DNA of 64,000 nucleotides from Sinonovacula constricta (GCA_007844125.1 CM017556.1:74145635-74209634); one strand, 5' to 3'; shown: positions 11,455-25,330, counted from the stretch's first letter. The notes: generated from the letters alone by a model not told the origin. Numbers and translations: made by a program.

Positions 11455-11598
11455 CATCACACAATTGAAAGAAGCTATTGAAAACACAGAGGACACACCT
11501 GCCAGTACAAAAGACATACTACCGTATATACATATCCAATGTAGTTTGATACCAGGACAGAGGCAACTGCCCAATGTATAGGTCCCTGAGTTTGCAAG
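11455..11598 (+). pseudogene. Exon 4 candidate of gene relic A
   Basis: An acceptor ACATAATAG precedes an open stretch reading ITQLKEAIENTEDTPASTKD, then ILPYIHIQCSLIPGQRQLP. A TAG at 11579-11581 interrupts it a few codons before a donor GCAAG|GTAGAT. The phase is one base off from exon 3. Confidence 0.45.
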
Positions 11599-12064
11599 GT
11601 AGATAAGGTGCTATATACCTGAGAAGCTTTTCTCAAGGTTTCAACCACACTTTAACATTTGATGTTGCTTTTAGAGCCTACATTAGCCAGACTAAATCAA
11701 TTAATTTTTTGCTTAATTCTAATAAAAAAATAAACAAAATCAGGGAAATTCCTGGACAGCTGGTGTTGGCCTTTATTTATATCTACACCTGCTAAGAGGG
11801 ATACCGAATCGAATGTAGAGAAAAACATAATATTGACCTTCTGCAATATTATTACATGTCACTGTTACTGTTGTATTTCCTTTAATTTTGGCAATAAAAT
11901 ATACAAAAACTAGACAAAAAAATAAGTTACATTTTTTAATGATTGGTCACTGCATTATTAATTTATATTTTTGAAAGCAAAAGGAAAACACCTTTAAGAA
12001 AAAAGTCTCATAAAAGTTTCAAGATGTTAAAGACATTAATTGTTTCATTCTCTTTTTTGTTTAG

Positions 12065-12252
12065 GTCCTATGAACCAGCCACAATTTTCAGCCTGCTGTA
12101 AAACCTTTATTCACTGCCAGGACTGCCAGGACACCTGTTACAACACAACTTCGATGTGCCCGAAATGCAATAGCACAGATGGACAAAGATTGGACAATAC
12201 AGGGATAAGTGAAGGCATACAGGCACTGCACCACTTCATTTATAATGAATAA
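12065..12252 (+). pseudogene. Last exon of gene relic A, RING-like cysteine cluster
   Basis: A polypyrimidine tract ending TTTTTTGTTTAG precedes the exon, which reads to a TAA at 12250. The peptide contains CC-x5-H-C-x2-C-x3-C, then CPKC, a compact RING or zinc-ribbon-like spacing, followed by a short tail (GIQALHHFIYNE). Such a cluster would bind zinc and could act in ubiquitin transfer, but no function is demonstrated. No exon between 11600 and 12060 was recognised, although the family probably has one. Confidence 0.55.
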
Positions 12253-12259
12253 GTGTTAG

Positions 12260-12385
12260 TTTTAAAGATGGTATCTGACAGTTTGCCTCTGTCAAATATA
12301 TGTAACCATATCTTATCACTGCTTTGGGGTACTTGGGCATTATGTTTGCATAAACACATACTTGAGTCTAAGTAATGACACTTCC
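12260..12385 (+). mobile_element. MITE 5' fragment (same TTAA family)
   Basis: TTAAAGATGGTATCTGACAG, then TAACCATATCTTATCACTG, aligns with the left part of the 7389-8586 copy. No matching right end was found, so this is a solo left end. It begins ten bases after the stop codon of the RING-like exon. Confidence 0.6.
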
Positions 12386-12673
12386 ACAATAGACCAGTTT
12401 CTCAATCGGTGATTCTTAAGGTATCACGTGACACAGCAAATCAATGAGGTCATGGTGACAGGTTCCCATTTCTGCTTATAGAAAATGGATGACTTTGAAA
12501 ACTACAGTACTTGCTTTAGAACACAACACATACCTAAAAGTTTTGTATTTTTTGTACAAAATGTTTTTTGAGCAATACAGATTGAGTGGAACGTATGGCA
12601 TCTGCTCAAACATATTTAAGTCATAGCATTGTCAAATCTATAGTTAATTACTAATTAATTAGGCAAGTAGTTA

Positions 12674-14203
12674 GGCCTAAAAAAAAAATATCTGTGTTTC
12701 GGGGAACCCGACCCTACCTAAGTAAAGCCGCCGACCCTAGAGTGTTTTTTTTTTTCAAAGTGATTTTTTATTCAAAACCCTCCGCGAATACCAAGAAGTA
12801 TACATTTTAGTCAAAGGGAGAAAACTCGCGCAAATTAACGATCTGTATCGATCAGGCGCTTTACCTGATACTAGAATAATGAGCGTCTGGTCCATGTGCA
12901 AATTATGGCAGCGGTGATTCTGCATATTTTCCGAAAGAAGTGCCAGCATGAGGATAAGCATTTTTGTATTAAAATGTGCTATTTAACCCTTTCCTCCATA
13001 GATACCCCTTTATTGCATGGGTGAACAATTTAGATCCAGATCAGCCGTCTGTCTTATCACGTCTTCAACCATTCGCTATTTGATTTATTAGGTTATTTCT
13101 AACCAAAAAGCGACCAGTGCAGATCCTGATCTGACAGACGGCACATGTGTAAAAATGGGGAAAAGTGTTAATTCTGGACATCAGAATACTAAGATAAAGT
13201 TAAATAATTTAATGTAAAGTTCAATTGTCACAATGTGTAATTATTGTTTGAAACAACAGACAGGTATTACATTTGTACGGTAAATTTTTTCGACATCTTA
13301 AGGGTTCCAGATTATAGATAACCTTTATTGCATGGGTGAACAGTTTAGATCCTGATCAGCCGGCACGTCTGTCTGATTAGGACCTAAGCTGTTCACTATT
13401 TGATTTATTAGGTTATTTTTAACTAAAAAGCGACAAGTGCAGATCCTGATCTGACAGACGGAAGGGATGTGCCGACTGATCTGGATCTACACTTGTTGCA
13501 CATGTGTAAAAAATGGTGGAAAATGTTAATTCTGGACACCAGAAAACTAAGATTAAAGTTAAACAATTAAATGTAAAGTTCAATTCTCAGAATGTGTAAT
13601 TATTGTTTGAAACAACAGACAGGTATTACATTTGTAATGTAAATTTATTGTGGGCATCTAAAGGGTTCCATATTAAACACTATATGAACTCATCACATTT
13701 TGTCTGTCTTGCTATTAATCAAAAGTATTAACATGTTTTACTAAGCATTATCCCAATTTGTGTCCTAAAAGGAGCTGTCAATATTTGTATATCTGTGCAA
13801 TACTAAGGTCTTCATGCAATGGCATTCTGAACGGATCCTATCATCTACAGCAACCTGAAATTTATATTTTATGATAACATAAATGCTAATGTTATATTTT
13901 ACACACATATTGATCTAGTCTTGATTGTCAGTTTATACCAGCAGCTCCACAATAACATAATAGTATATCCGTATGTGACCTTGACTTAAATTCCTATCTA
14001 TTAGGACATATTGAGAAAAAACAGATGAGCACAGTGATTCATGAACTGAAGCATTAGAAATGGTGTTTAATAGCAGCAACCTTTCAACCGCAACATACAT
14101 TCGCAATTTCCTTAAAAAAATAATTAAAAAAAAACTTGGTACCAACCCTACCTAACTTTTTTCAGGCCGTTCCCCTATACACAGAATTATTGTTTTTTTG
14201 GCC
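12674..14203. mobile_element. Harbinger-like non-autonomous element, 1.53 kb
   Basis: TTA flanks both sides (12671-12673 and 14204-14206). The left terminus GGCCTAAAAAAAAAATATCT and the right terminus inward GGCCAAAAAAACAATAATTC continue similar through CTGTGT and GGGGAAC, about 40 bp. A three-base TWA duplication with GGCC-type ends is the pattern of PIF/Harbinger elements; this is an inference. No transposase frame is present. The interior contains a tandem, foldback-forming duplication. Confidence 0.6.
13003..13680. repeat. Internal duplication with foldback segments
   Basis: Two copies of a 315-360 bp unit lie in tandem: CCTTTATTGCATGGGTGAAC at 13007 and 13322, and GTGTAATTATTGTTTGAAAC at about 13235 and 13594. 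Within the second, 13340-13376 (GATCAGCCGGCACGTCTGTC) is inversely repeated at 13451-13495 (GACAGACGGAAGGGATGTGC...), forming a long hairpin. The first unit has a shorter version. Confidence 0.75.
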
Positions 14204-14206
14204 TTA

Positions 14207-17200
14207 TACATGTTTACACGAGTAAGAAAGTAAATGTTTTGCCTTGGAAACAATCACCCCGTTCATCAAAGTATACAGCCACATTATTTCTACTGGATGA
14301 AGAAAACCGATGTATGAATTACTTACATAATATATACCACTGATATCAACCCGACAAGGCAAAGTGATGAATGCTAAAAAAGATCTGGGAATGTGACATT
14401 TTGACGACAGGGATATCCATTATTTACCTTCTGTTTAGTTTCTTAAGATAGTTCATTATGCATTAGTCCATGTTGTTCACATCATTGGTTTTAACTAAAA
14501 AGCGTGCTCGTTTAAGCATTGGTGTGTTGGACCACGCCAAATTGTTGGTACCAGACATTGACTGAAAATGGCCACTGACTATATTTTAAAAGCCAACTTT
14601 TCATTGATAGTCTAAACAAGTTATGTAGTAAAGTAATTATACTATTGGCAATTAAAATTGTTACATAAAATGCAGTATTGATGACTTCATAGTAGATAGG
14701 TAGTGTTCTGTTTCAAATTAGTTTAACCAAGTATGAAAGACTTATAAACATCTGTTGTAAATGCCCGGAAGACAGATTGCTGGAGAAAAGGGTCTTTATT
14801 TATGTGTCATAATTATGTAATTATTACAATACCAAATGATTATTTTTATAAACTTCCTAACATTGTTTTTAAGCAACACATTTTTTGACAGTAAGAAAAG
14901 AGTTTTAATATTTTATTACATTTTCAGTTAAGTTTGTTTCATGTGTGTTTTCCTTAAATAAACATTGATGATTTTAATATAAAGTGAATGCTTTTTGAGC
15001 AAGCATTAATTAATTGTTCTTAAATAATATTGTTGTTCATTTTTATATTTTTAGTTAATTATCCAATTAAACAATGCATGCAGACATATGAGGAGTATAT
15101 TAAGAGTATTATTATTGTTTTATTCTTTCCAGTATTTGTTAATATAGTTATGTTAAAATCTAAAACATATTATTCAAATAACTTTATTCAAATGACTTTG
15201 TCTATTCAATTAACTGGTCCCTAATATTGATAATCTGTTTTCTGATAAGTTTTCCTGTATAATTTTGTCATTTACATTTTTGTGTTTATTATGAAGCACT
15301 ATCTAAATCTTCATGAACCTTATGTTAGCTGGTTTCTTCTGTTTTAATAGACTGAAAAGTTATCATATTTACCTTACACCATTATGTAGTTAATGCCATT
15401 ATAATTTTTTTAACATATCTTTCTCAATAGTATTTTAAGTTCATGATTCTAACATAAGATTTACCATCTCTGGTACTAACATAAAAAATAAATTGTAAAT
15501 TTTATTAAATACCCATAATTTCGAACCATTTTAGCACATATACTCACTTCTCATAGTTTCTTGATTTCGTTCTTAACTATACCCAAACGGTAGATATGTT
15601 TGATTTTTGCTCAATCGCCTTAGAAATAGATTTTATCATGGGATAGATTTAAATGGGCAACCATAAGAAAGAAAAAATCAATTAAATTGGTAATGTACCA
15701 ATTTAGAAAATCATCATTTATTGTGTCTTTGTGGTCTCTTCTGTATGTTTTATAGCATGTATTTTCAAAACTCATGGTTGAGTAACTGAAATGGTATGTA
15801 TTTAAATACAGAATTTATTGTGAATGTGAAATGCAGAAATTAAACAAAATAAATTAATGGATTCATGAGAAAACATGTTCCTTCTCCAGATGTTTGATTG
15901 TTGAAAGCAAAGCCACATTTTTGTTTATTGCTATTGTGTTGGAGTTTAAAGCTTGTTTTTTGGTTACAGAGATGCTTAGTAGCAGGACACATAATTCACA
16001 GTTCAACAGTACTGGAGAATATTTGAAGTGTCTGAGAAGGTTTAGGTTCTTAGGTTGACAGTTTATCCATTTTGTTTATAAAGACAACTCAAACTAATGC
16101 TAGCATTCTTCATGTAGGTGTTCTGTAGTAATAATGCCTATCTTGAAATGATGTCAGACATTTTTATGACAGACATTTTTCTGATGACATTCATTTGTAA
16201 AATAAAATATTTTTATATACAGTTTTATCACTTATCTTTGTAAATAAAGAAATAAAACATTTGTTAGCCAAATGACTTTGAGTCTTAGTTTTATTGTCAT
16301 AGAGAATTGCCATTGTCATCCAATCCATGGGTCACTTTATTTGCCACACATATGAAAAACATTTTCAATTTCAGCTAGTCAAGAAGATTCTTTAAAGTAC
16401 CCCGCTAATAAAAGCCATTAAATAACCATGATAATCTTACCTACAGTTTATAGAAGTTTCATCAACATTGACGCAGAACGGTAGGAGAAGAAGCCTGGAC
16501 AAAAGTGTGTCCATGGATGGACAGATGGACAACCAGTTTCCAGTATACCACTCCCAAACTTCGTTGTGAGGGGTATAATAAAGTATCTAATAACATAATA
16601 AAACTAATTTACAAGGCCTTAAAAGATGCAATATAAAAAATCACACTCATAACAACAAAAACAAAACTTGTGTCATAGTGATGTAATTACTTTTTACTCA
16701 TACACTACTAAAATAAACTGGGTTGCAGTTGGTCAGATTTGCATTTTTTTTCTTTCTTTGTGTTTGTGTGCGTGTATGTAAAACATCAATTTTTTGTTGA
16801 ATCATACTGTCTTATAGACTAAAGCATTTCCTCTGATCACTAGATTTTATGCGCACATGTCCTTAAAAAGATTGTTTTGACAAGGTTGGGAGAATCAAAA
16901 TCATTGTGACACTTTCTAACATTTTGTAGCCATTTGAAGCATGCAGTAACATATATGTGTCTTAGAAGCTCAATACTAACGCCATAGTAATATATATAAA
17001 GTGTGAATTTTGTGCCACGCACTTGTATAAAACTGACCAAGGCGCTTTTACAAAGGCGAAAATACTTTGAATCACGTATTGCCATTATTTTTTAATACCA
17101 CATCACTATCCAACACATACCCTTTTAGTTAGTTTCTTGGTATACTGCAAAATATATAATAGATTATGGCTATTTCGGAATGTGTAGGTAACGAGTGTAA

Positions 17201-19150
17201 TGATAATTCAAGGTGAAATTATCCACGTATCATTTTTATCAAACACAAATTATTTAAATAGTTAAGCCCAAAGCAATATGTGATTATGCGAACATCATTT
17301 TTAATTAATGATTTTAAATGTGCTGGTATGAATAGAGAAACGTGCCTATGCAACATATATAGTGAGATCAATAAGCTTCAGCATAGCTTCTTGCAAAGGC
17401 GGATAGTCCATGTTTTCAACCTGTTTATTAAATGTGTTAGGTCAGAGACTTCACAGTAAAAGTATTGTTCAAATTGTTGCCTGGCCACATCTTGATTAAG
17501 AAGACTTGGCCAAATAATGGTTCTTCAGCACAACTAAATTATTCCATGTACCGACGCTGGTCGGTGAAAATACCTTCAATGTCTATTCTACCGTCTTGTA
17601 TATATTTTGATAAGCAATAAATAAAATGAATACTTGATGCCTTTTTACATTATAGGGTTTGTGTGCTTCTTGAAGTGCCCTACCAACTTTCACCTCTGAC
17701 ACGTTTATTCCTTCTGACGCCGGACTTATTTTTCTTCCGTATGAAGGACAGCCTTTAACACATATTAAAACAATCCGTGAAAAGCTAATCTAATCTTATC
17801 TAAAACATATCTAATTAACGAAGGCTGTGACAGAATGCACTTATTTACAAGCAATTACAAGTATTATATATTTATGGAAATGATATTTAAGTATGACAAA
17901 GTTGTTTAATAGTGTTATATTGTATGTTGATTATTGCAAAAACAATCATACATCACAGGCCTGAAAAACTTAATCATTTTGAAAGTGTCACACTAAAGAA
18001 ACGTTCACCTTGGTGAAGTAGAATTTTTTTAAGTATTTCAATGTTATTTTCTGGATTTTTTATTCAACTAAAAGAACAAACGACTGTATGCAAGAAAATT
18101 TACATCCAAAAATGTTCTATCATTTTAAAACATGTTCAGATCTACTTTATGATGACGCTGCAAAGTCTGCATGTTGTCCGAAGTCTCTAAAATAGTACAT
18201 GATACGTAGTGCGAAACTGATGTCTTCAGCACAAGATTATTCAAGAAAATATATCGTGTATATCTAGAGTTGATGTTCCGCTTATGTTGGAGATTGCATT
18301 ATGTATGAGAACAATGGCATTGATTGTATAATTGTATCGTTATAAAACCACTTAACATATTATTGGCAGAACTCTTTCTAATACAGATGACACAAAACAT
18401 ATGAAACATGCCTATTTGCAAACATCATGTATTTAAAGATGTATTTGTGATACGACACTTTTAAAATATTACAAATTTTCACCTTCTCCACAGTCGATTG
18501 CAAAGCGGTTCCCAATACTTCATCCTAGACTAGAGACCCTCCTCTGCCAACACCATTTTCAACCAAGAATTTCCAAAATGTACTTTCTGAAAACTCTCGT
18601 TGTTCCTTGTAATAAGTTTAAGAAATGTAGACACCTTGTCTAACCATGTCGTTCAGTATTTTCTCTCACCTCCACATGGTTAGGCTTAAGTGACGCCATT
18701 ATAGGCTATATAATTACCACCTACTGAACAATCGTGCTTGATTCCGCACTCTTTATGCACGAGCTCTGTTAGCATTCTGTATATATCCAAGTATAGACGA
18801 AAAACATTTAAAAAAAATGAAATAAACGAGAAATAAAATTATAAGTGGAAAATACGTGATAGAAATATGAAAATTGGAAACTAAATGAGAAACGTGAAGT
18901 AGAAACTTAATGAGAAATGTCAAACAAGAAGTTTGCATTAGAACATAAAAACTTACTTTTGTACATAGGTCTACTTGACAGTCAATGTATCCGATTAGTT
19001 CAACCCAGTAGGCATTTTCTTCTAAGTTAATTAATTTTAGATTTCGTATATGGGGTTTTATGCATGTTATTTAATTATTGTTATTGAATGTCTGCGTATT
19101 GACTTTCATATACTGTTTGCTCTTATAGACATATTTTAGACTGGGTATGG
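14207..19150. other. Gene-free AT-rich DNA
   Basis: About 5 kb without supported exons. Small frames at 13933-14145, 15030-15224 and 16840-17085 have no splice or homology support. One short repeat relic lies near 16.5 kb and is listed separately. Confidence 0.5.
16490..16585 (+). repeat. Relic of a dispersed invertebrate repeat
   Basis: The segment GGATGGACAGATGGACAACC followed by a small hairpin (ACCACTCCC...GGGGTATAATAA) has the shape of a dispersed bivalve repeat that I have seen in general pattern only. No second copy is in this window. Confidence 0.3.
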
Positions 19151-19196
19151 CATAATGCAGGGTGTTCATGGCATGCTAAACAAAGTGAAAACAACA

Positions 19197-19246
19197 AGAG
19201 AGGGAGAAAGAGATAGAGAGAGAGAGAGAGAGAGAGGGGGAGAGGG

Positions 19247-19289
<43 letters not shown>
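19197..19289. repeat. GA microsatellite
   Basis: About 90 bp of interrupted GA repeats with two short G-rich interruptions. Arg-Glu and Leu-Ser repeat peptides read across it are artefacts. Confidence 0.95.
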
Positions 19290-19293
<4 letters not shown>

Positions 19294-22200
19294 GGTTCAC
19301 GCGTACGTACATGTATGCTCGGGTGTTTTTGTACATGAATTGGTATATTTGCAAGGCATGTATATACAATGTAATATAAACAAGAGTCGGTACAAAATGG
19401 AGATATATAAAAGGATATAACAGAATTATTAGTTTGATAATCTTCGGTTAAATATACTAATAAACAAAATTGCGTGTAACCATTTAACACAAAATGTTCA
19501 AATTTTAGGTTATTAAAATAGAAAGTTTTATCTATGTCGACCAAATGGTTTGAAATTCTCATTAGAAAGACTCTTAACACATGCCTGGCTGACCCACCGG
19601 CGCAACGACGATCTGGTGGATGAACAATTTCAGCGACTAAATGTATCCGTTTATATATTATCAGTTCGCATTGGAGCAAATGCATGCAAACTGTTCCGTC
19701 GATAGAGCGCATTTTATAAATCTGTAGATTTAATCATGGCAGCAAATAAGGACAGAAATCAGTGGTACAAAGTCCATTACCTGGTTATCATGCTTCAGTA
19801 TAACATGTTATGTTAATGCGATTGATTTTCCGCGATCTTAAAATGTCACACTTCAGTCTTTGGAATAAAACATATTTACTTTAATACAGTATTTTACTTC
19901 ATAAAATTTCATAAGGTTAGCTTTAATGTATTATACAAGGCATTAAAGCGGCATTAAAAATAAGGACAATGACAATAAAATCAGCAGATCTTTACTTCTA
20001 TCATAGATATATAAATTTAATACGGTACTAGAATATGTCAGAGATAACAATAAACCAGTGTTATAAATAGAATCGAAATCAAAGAAGACATTTTATATTT
20101 AATGTATACATGAAAAATTACTTTTAAATTATATTTCTGTACCATGATTACATGGTAGACATAACAACTGTATATGTATATATGATCGAACCTCAAAATG
20201 CAGTGTGCCTATACGGCATTTTTCTGCCTGGCATTTACTAGGCTATTAAGAAAAGGTCCTATCAAAATTTCCAGATTTTTAAAATTTATTCTTCCTCTAG
20301 ACAAAGGCAAACAGGTTAAATGTAAATGTGACAAAAACTTGTTAAGATATAATTATAATTGTAAATATGTACAATAGATATTGTTTTACTTATATTAAAT
20401 TACCATTTGCTTAGATATTTTAATAACTGGTAGATTGTGCATTATCATTACAGGAAATGTTCTATGAATTTTACCTTCTCAACGTATGTACTTATAACAG
20501 TAGTTTTACCTTATTGTCTGTTTGTAGATTCACCTTTGCATTCCTAACTGAATCAAACAGAAATCTGTTATTTATTGCATGGTTATATATTTACTTCGGT
20601 AATTTTTTTAGCTTATGTTCAATGTTACTCTCAGACATGAATGAATATATTTATTTAATGTTTGTGAAGGTCCAAATTTGAATAAGTACATTATAATTTG
20701 ATAACATTCCTTTAATCATGATTATATAACATTCAACAAAAGAAAATCAAAATGGTATTGATAATAATGTGAAAAACGAAATAAGGTTTATCTTTTTTAT
20801 TATTATTGCATTCCATTCATGCATTTCAAATAACTCAAATACATCAGACATGTAGAAAACATACACACAACAAATTGGATTGTAATGAAACATAGACTGA
20901 GAAATGAAAACACTTATCTACAAGTAAGCAGTTTACTCTTTGCAAGCCTTTACCAAGATTTTTTTGGGAACAATGTTATACAATGCAAAAAAATAAAACT
21001 CAAGGCAACTAGCATAACCAGCAAAAACATCACTATGTGTTTCCTATAATAACATTGCAAATTACAGAAAATCTTGAATTAATTCAGTGTCATTGATTTG
21101 ATTAGAAAAATTTCATCAAAATAAAAATTCGCCTATTTTCAGAAGTTTCTAGAGACTTGAAAGTGACCTGTAACATTGTTGACCCGTCTTTCACTGTTTA
21201 TTTGTTTGGACAAAAAACAGAATTTTGTTAAGCCCTAATGAATAAAAAGACACATCCTTCAAGTTGTCATGTAATGACCAATCAAGTAAATAATAGTTGT
21301 TACTTGATCATACATAAATCAATTTCCGAATATCTACAGATATTTGTTGAACAATAAGGATTTTATAAATAAAGTTGTAAACTAATCCAAGAACATGTCT
21401 AAAATTATATTCCATTCCATCCTTTTGAATTAGAAATTAAAATGCCCATTTTATTCCTATTTCTTTCAAAAGTAATTTATCAAAAACTAAACATCCATGG
21501 ATGAACTGAAATGGGACAACTATATGCTCAATCACTATTTACACCAGTCTTCCAACAGGTAGTGTTTAACAAAGTCTTCGCTTCTTATAACCCAGATTGA
21601 GCGGCATGTATGTAGCTAAGGGAACGTGGCTAAGTGATCTCAAGTTCCTAGAGTTTGAGTTCCAATTGAAGCGTTTATTTTTGTGAGGCAGCTTAACAGA
21701 AGCATACAGTGTAATGACTCCATCAGAATAATGATATGCACCATTTAAAAAGCCAGAAGTTTACATACAAACTGTAAAGTAACACATGTAAGTTGCAAAT
21801 AAGGGCATTATTTAACTTTAAAAAAACTTGTATGGTGTGTGTATTCTTTATTATTTCTATCACCCAGAAATAATCACAGAAAAGACAGATGAAGAATCCC
21901 AGAAATTCCTTGGCTGCTCTGTCAGGCACCAAGGTTGGTTCTCAACGGCATGTTTGTCACTGAAAAAAACAACAAAAAACATTTTTTATATTCACGCAGG
22001 TATATGTTTCTTTTTATGTACTGTTTTATGTCCATTTTTTATATCCATATTTATAAGGCTTGTTCCACAGGATTGTTTGGTTGCTTATGAGACACATATA
22101 AACTTTCAAATAATGTGAAATGACATGCTATCTCAGTGAAAGAAGCACTATATTTATGTCCAGTATACTTCATTTCTAATGGTCGGTTTTGACAGAAGAC

Positions 22201-24812
22201 TGATTTCAGCAAGTTTACATACAAGAATCACCATTTTCTGTAATTTTGTCTGAAATTCTTGCTAGGAAGTAACAGTAGTACATGAGATTGACTTTAAAAC
22301 ATAAACAAATTTTGCATTGAATAATATAAACCCAAGCCTCATTTCATGTGTATTACCTAGCACAATGAAAGGAATTTGAAAAAGAAAGAACTAACCCACA
22401 TGTATGACAGAGTATCAGTATTTATCCATGAATCCCACCGTCCCTACTGCTAATATAGGTTGTTATGGATGATCTTATTTGCTGAAGTCTTTACAAGATT
22501 TGCTTTAGCTATGGTCACAGAAGCCACACACAGGCCTTTGGTTCACTGTAAATGTAAAGCACACATCATAAATATATATAATAAAATAATAATATATATC
22601 ATAAATATAACATCTTTAAAGTAAAGACAAGCAGAAAAAAATAACTCCAGCTCTTAAGTTGGTCTAAAATGCAAGTATTTTTAAGGTTATAAATAAACTA
22701 GAACTGTAAGCCATGGGCTAGGGAATACACCCACTACCCCTGTTTGTTGAGTTCACATAACATTGTCTGAAATATAAGAAAAAGCATCTTCTGCATATTT
22801 CACCTGATCATAATAAAAATAGCAAGTGCACCTTACTATTTAAGATGATTGTAAAGTTGTTTGATCAAAGATCATATTTCCTGCAAACTTTGTTGTGTGG
22901 ATATAATAATAAAGGGCATTTTTAAAGGGCAAAGCACTTATTTTAAAATATACATTTTAATATATTACTTAACAATATTTAAATCATGTAAACTTTTAAA
23001 CAATAACCTCTTATTATTTAGTGCTAACACACAGGTTACCATTAATGTATACAGACTATTGTGTTAAGAAAATTATATCCCACTGAAACTAATAGACCAA
23101 AAAGCTCTATTGTAATGAGGAATGCTGCTTGATTTTCAGTTATAAGATTTTTACTTTTAAAAGCCATGCAGCAATAATTTTTGAAATGTCAATATTTTTC
23201 AGGAATTTCAAAAGAAATGACCAAAGAGATGTGTGTTTTGCAATTAAACATGTTAAATTCAAACATTGTGTAATTACCTGGCTAATCAGTTCACTACTAT
23301 GGATTAATGTACACACATGTTGTGTATATGAACAACAGCTGGTCTAATTTTATGATTTTGTACTACATTTATGGAGTTTTTAAAAACTAAAAAAGCTTAA
23401 AAAGCCTAGCACTTTTGATTTTCCAAATCTGATGAATAAAGAATAAGGACAACATATTTATATGTAAACAGGAGATCATAATAAAATTAAACAAATTATT
23501 AAGGTTGGCAAATTATTAAGGTTGGTTGAAAACTTTTGACAATGGCATTTTAAAATGAATAACTGCTTCTGAGCAAACCTGAAGCAAGGAAAATCTTAAT
23601 TTGTTACATAAGAATAAGTCTATTTTGCAATTTTCATCAACAAGAATCCACACAGCTTTATTTGGCAGCTGAAGGCTGAAAACTTTTTTACCTTAAAAAT
23701 GAAACAATATATTGAAATCATGTGCTCACTGACAAGTTTATCCACAGAAACATGTACTAGTATTATATTTTTGAAACATATCTGCTAAAAAAAACCCTCA
23801 TAATCTCATATTTACTTACAAAATGATATTTCAGAATCTTCCATGGGTTGGTAGCCCACTTGGGGCAAACACTTTTTATGTGAGGAGCCTTTGTTCAGTA
23901 TGACAGTGGTTTACCCAGACAATTGTTCACTCACTGTTTTGCAATATTTCTGTAAACATCAATAACCGCCATTGGGGTGGAATGCTACAAAAAGAGAGTC
24001 TATATTCTATGATATATATTCATGCTTCTCTTAAGGTAAATGTTTTTGGACTTTGTCTTTAATTTTTATTTAAAAAGCGTTGTGAGTTATTAAGAAAATT
24101 TGCTTGTACAAATTTTCAGGACAAATTGTCCATTTACAGTTACAAACGATTCTGTCATTCTTTTGAAAGACATATTCTGTTCTTAAAAGTCTGGAAAAAG
24201 TTTGTGCTTGTAAATAGTACAAACATAATTTGCACAAACATTAAGAATTAAAACATACAATCAAGCCAATATCAGTGAAATTACCATAGAATGTTCGAAG
24301 TAATACATAAAGTACTCTAATTATGAGGATTGTAGAATGCAGTATCATTTAATCCAATACTTTATTTAAAGATCCAATATATGTTTGCTCTGCGTGATAT
24401 GACATTGACATATGACATACGAAAAGGTCTACCTGGGTCAAGTTCAGGGAAAAAAAATGCATAGGGGTAGTCCAGCTGACCTGCAGTGTGCCTGAGGTGC
24501 TACCTAGATTTGTCTGGGGACTCATCCTCCAATAGTTACAGCTGGAAATCATATTGACTATTAATGTGCCACTTGATCTTAAACCATAGACAAAACATCA
24601 TAAATAGAATTTGTTCATTTGCAGCATAGTTCTATTGCCTTGGAACAAATGTACAGTTGAGCTAACCATTTAAAACAGGAATCAAGTCTTATGGTACAAA
24701 TAATACAATATCTAATGCAACAGAAGTTTCTTTTCTTAAAAGTCTGTGAGCTGTAAACTTGCACATAATTTATATCATTCTGTGATAACAACTCTGTTGG
24801 AATTCCTTTTTA
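19290..24812. other. Gene-free AT-rich DNA
   Basis: About 5.5 kb with no supported gene. The longest frames (19176-19712 minus, 21828-22118 plus) are low-complexity or hydrophobic, with no start context, splice partner or recognisable domain. Confidence 0.5.
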
Positions 24813-25160
24813 AGGTGGTATCCAATGTTCTGTGAGAGAAAGATAGCATCACAAAAGCCATGATATGGTTTGCTTGAAGTGTTCTGCTAGAAGCCGATTG
24901 TTAATGTCTAGATCTGCAATGGAGTTTTTAAAAAAAATGCCATGTAACCATATTAGATTATGTCATGCAATGATTCATAAATATCAATCCTTAACATACT
25001 TATGCACAGTTTAATATGATGTGAAATATTGTGAATGATATCAATGGAAGTTGGAGTCTATTTTTAATCAGAAAAAAGAGTATTTATATACATTTTGGTA
25101 GCATGTTTGACTAAAGAATCATGGTCATTTCTTACGGTCAACATATCTGTTGGGGTCCAG
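24808..25160 (+). repeat. Decayed repeat with TTAA-type left end
   Basis: The segment begins TTAAGGTGGTATCCAATGTT, similar to the MITE left end seen at 5250 and 7389. 24957-25020 aligns with 9040-9110. No right end was found. Confidence 0.4.
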
Positions 25161-25330
25161 AACTAAGACAAAATGACTTTTTAAAATGGTGTAGATATTT
25201 TGTTGTATTATAAAAAGTGGCAAAAATCTTTAAACTTTTAAAACCTTAATGCATTGCAGTTGATAGAGGAGGGGTATTTTGAGGTTAACAATGAAGTGCA
25301 CGGTGAGAGTGTTTTACCAGTGCCCCTGCC

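Larger units (their letters stand above)
6217..12252 (+). pseudogene. Five-exon relic of a RING-like, cysteine-rich protein gene (copy A)
   Basis: Five protein-like segments in order resemble a multi-copy molluscan family of uncharacterised proteins ending in a RING-like C..C...C..C...CP.C cluster. I recognise the family only by general pattern, so the name is tentative. Proposed exons are 6217-6399, 8815-8961, about 11055-11158, about 11455-11598 and 12065-12252, each beside plausible GT/AG sites. Evidence of decay: TAA at 6334 in exon 1, TAG inside exon 3 (11128-11130), TAG at 11579 in exon 4, and phases that fail to agree at the exon 2-3, 3-4 and 4-5 junctions. Introns hold a SINE, a MITE and a LINE tail. 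Alternative: a functional gene with other exons or recoding; less likely given three stops. Confidence 0.6.

Noticed and set aside
12674..14203. Transposase gene inside the Harbinger-like element
   Set aside because: Only short unrelated frames occur on either strand; the element is non-autonomous.
19176..19712. 178-residue minus-strand frame
   Set aside because: It is half GA-repeat translation, and the rest has no domain, splice site or start context.
21828..22118. 96-residue hydrophobic frame
   Set aside because: No known domain, no splice partner and base composition like the surrounding gene-free DNA.
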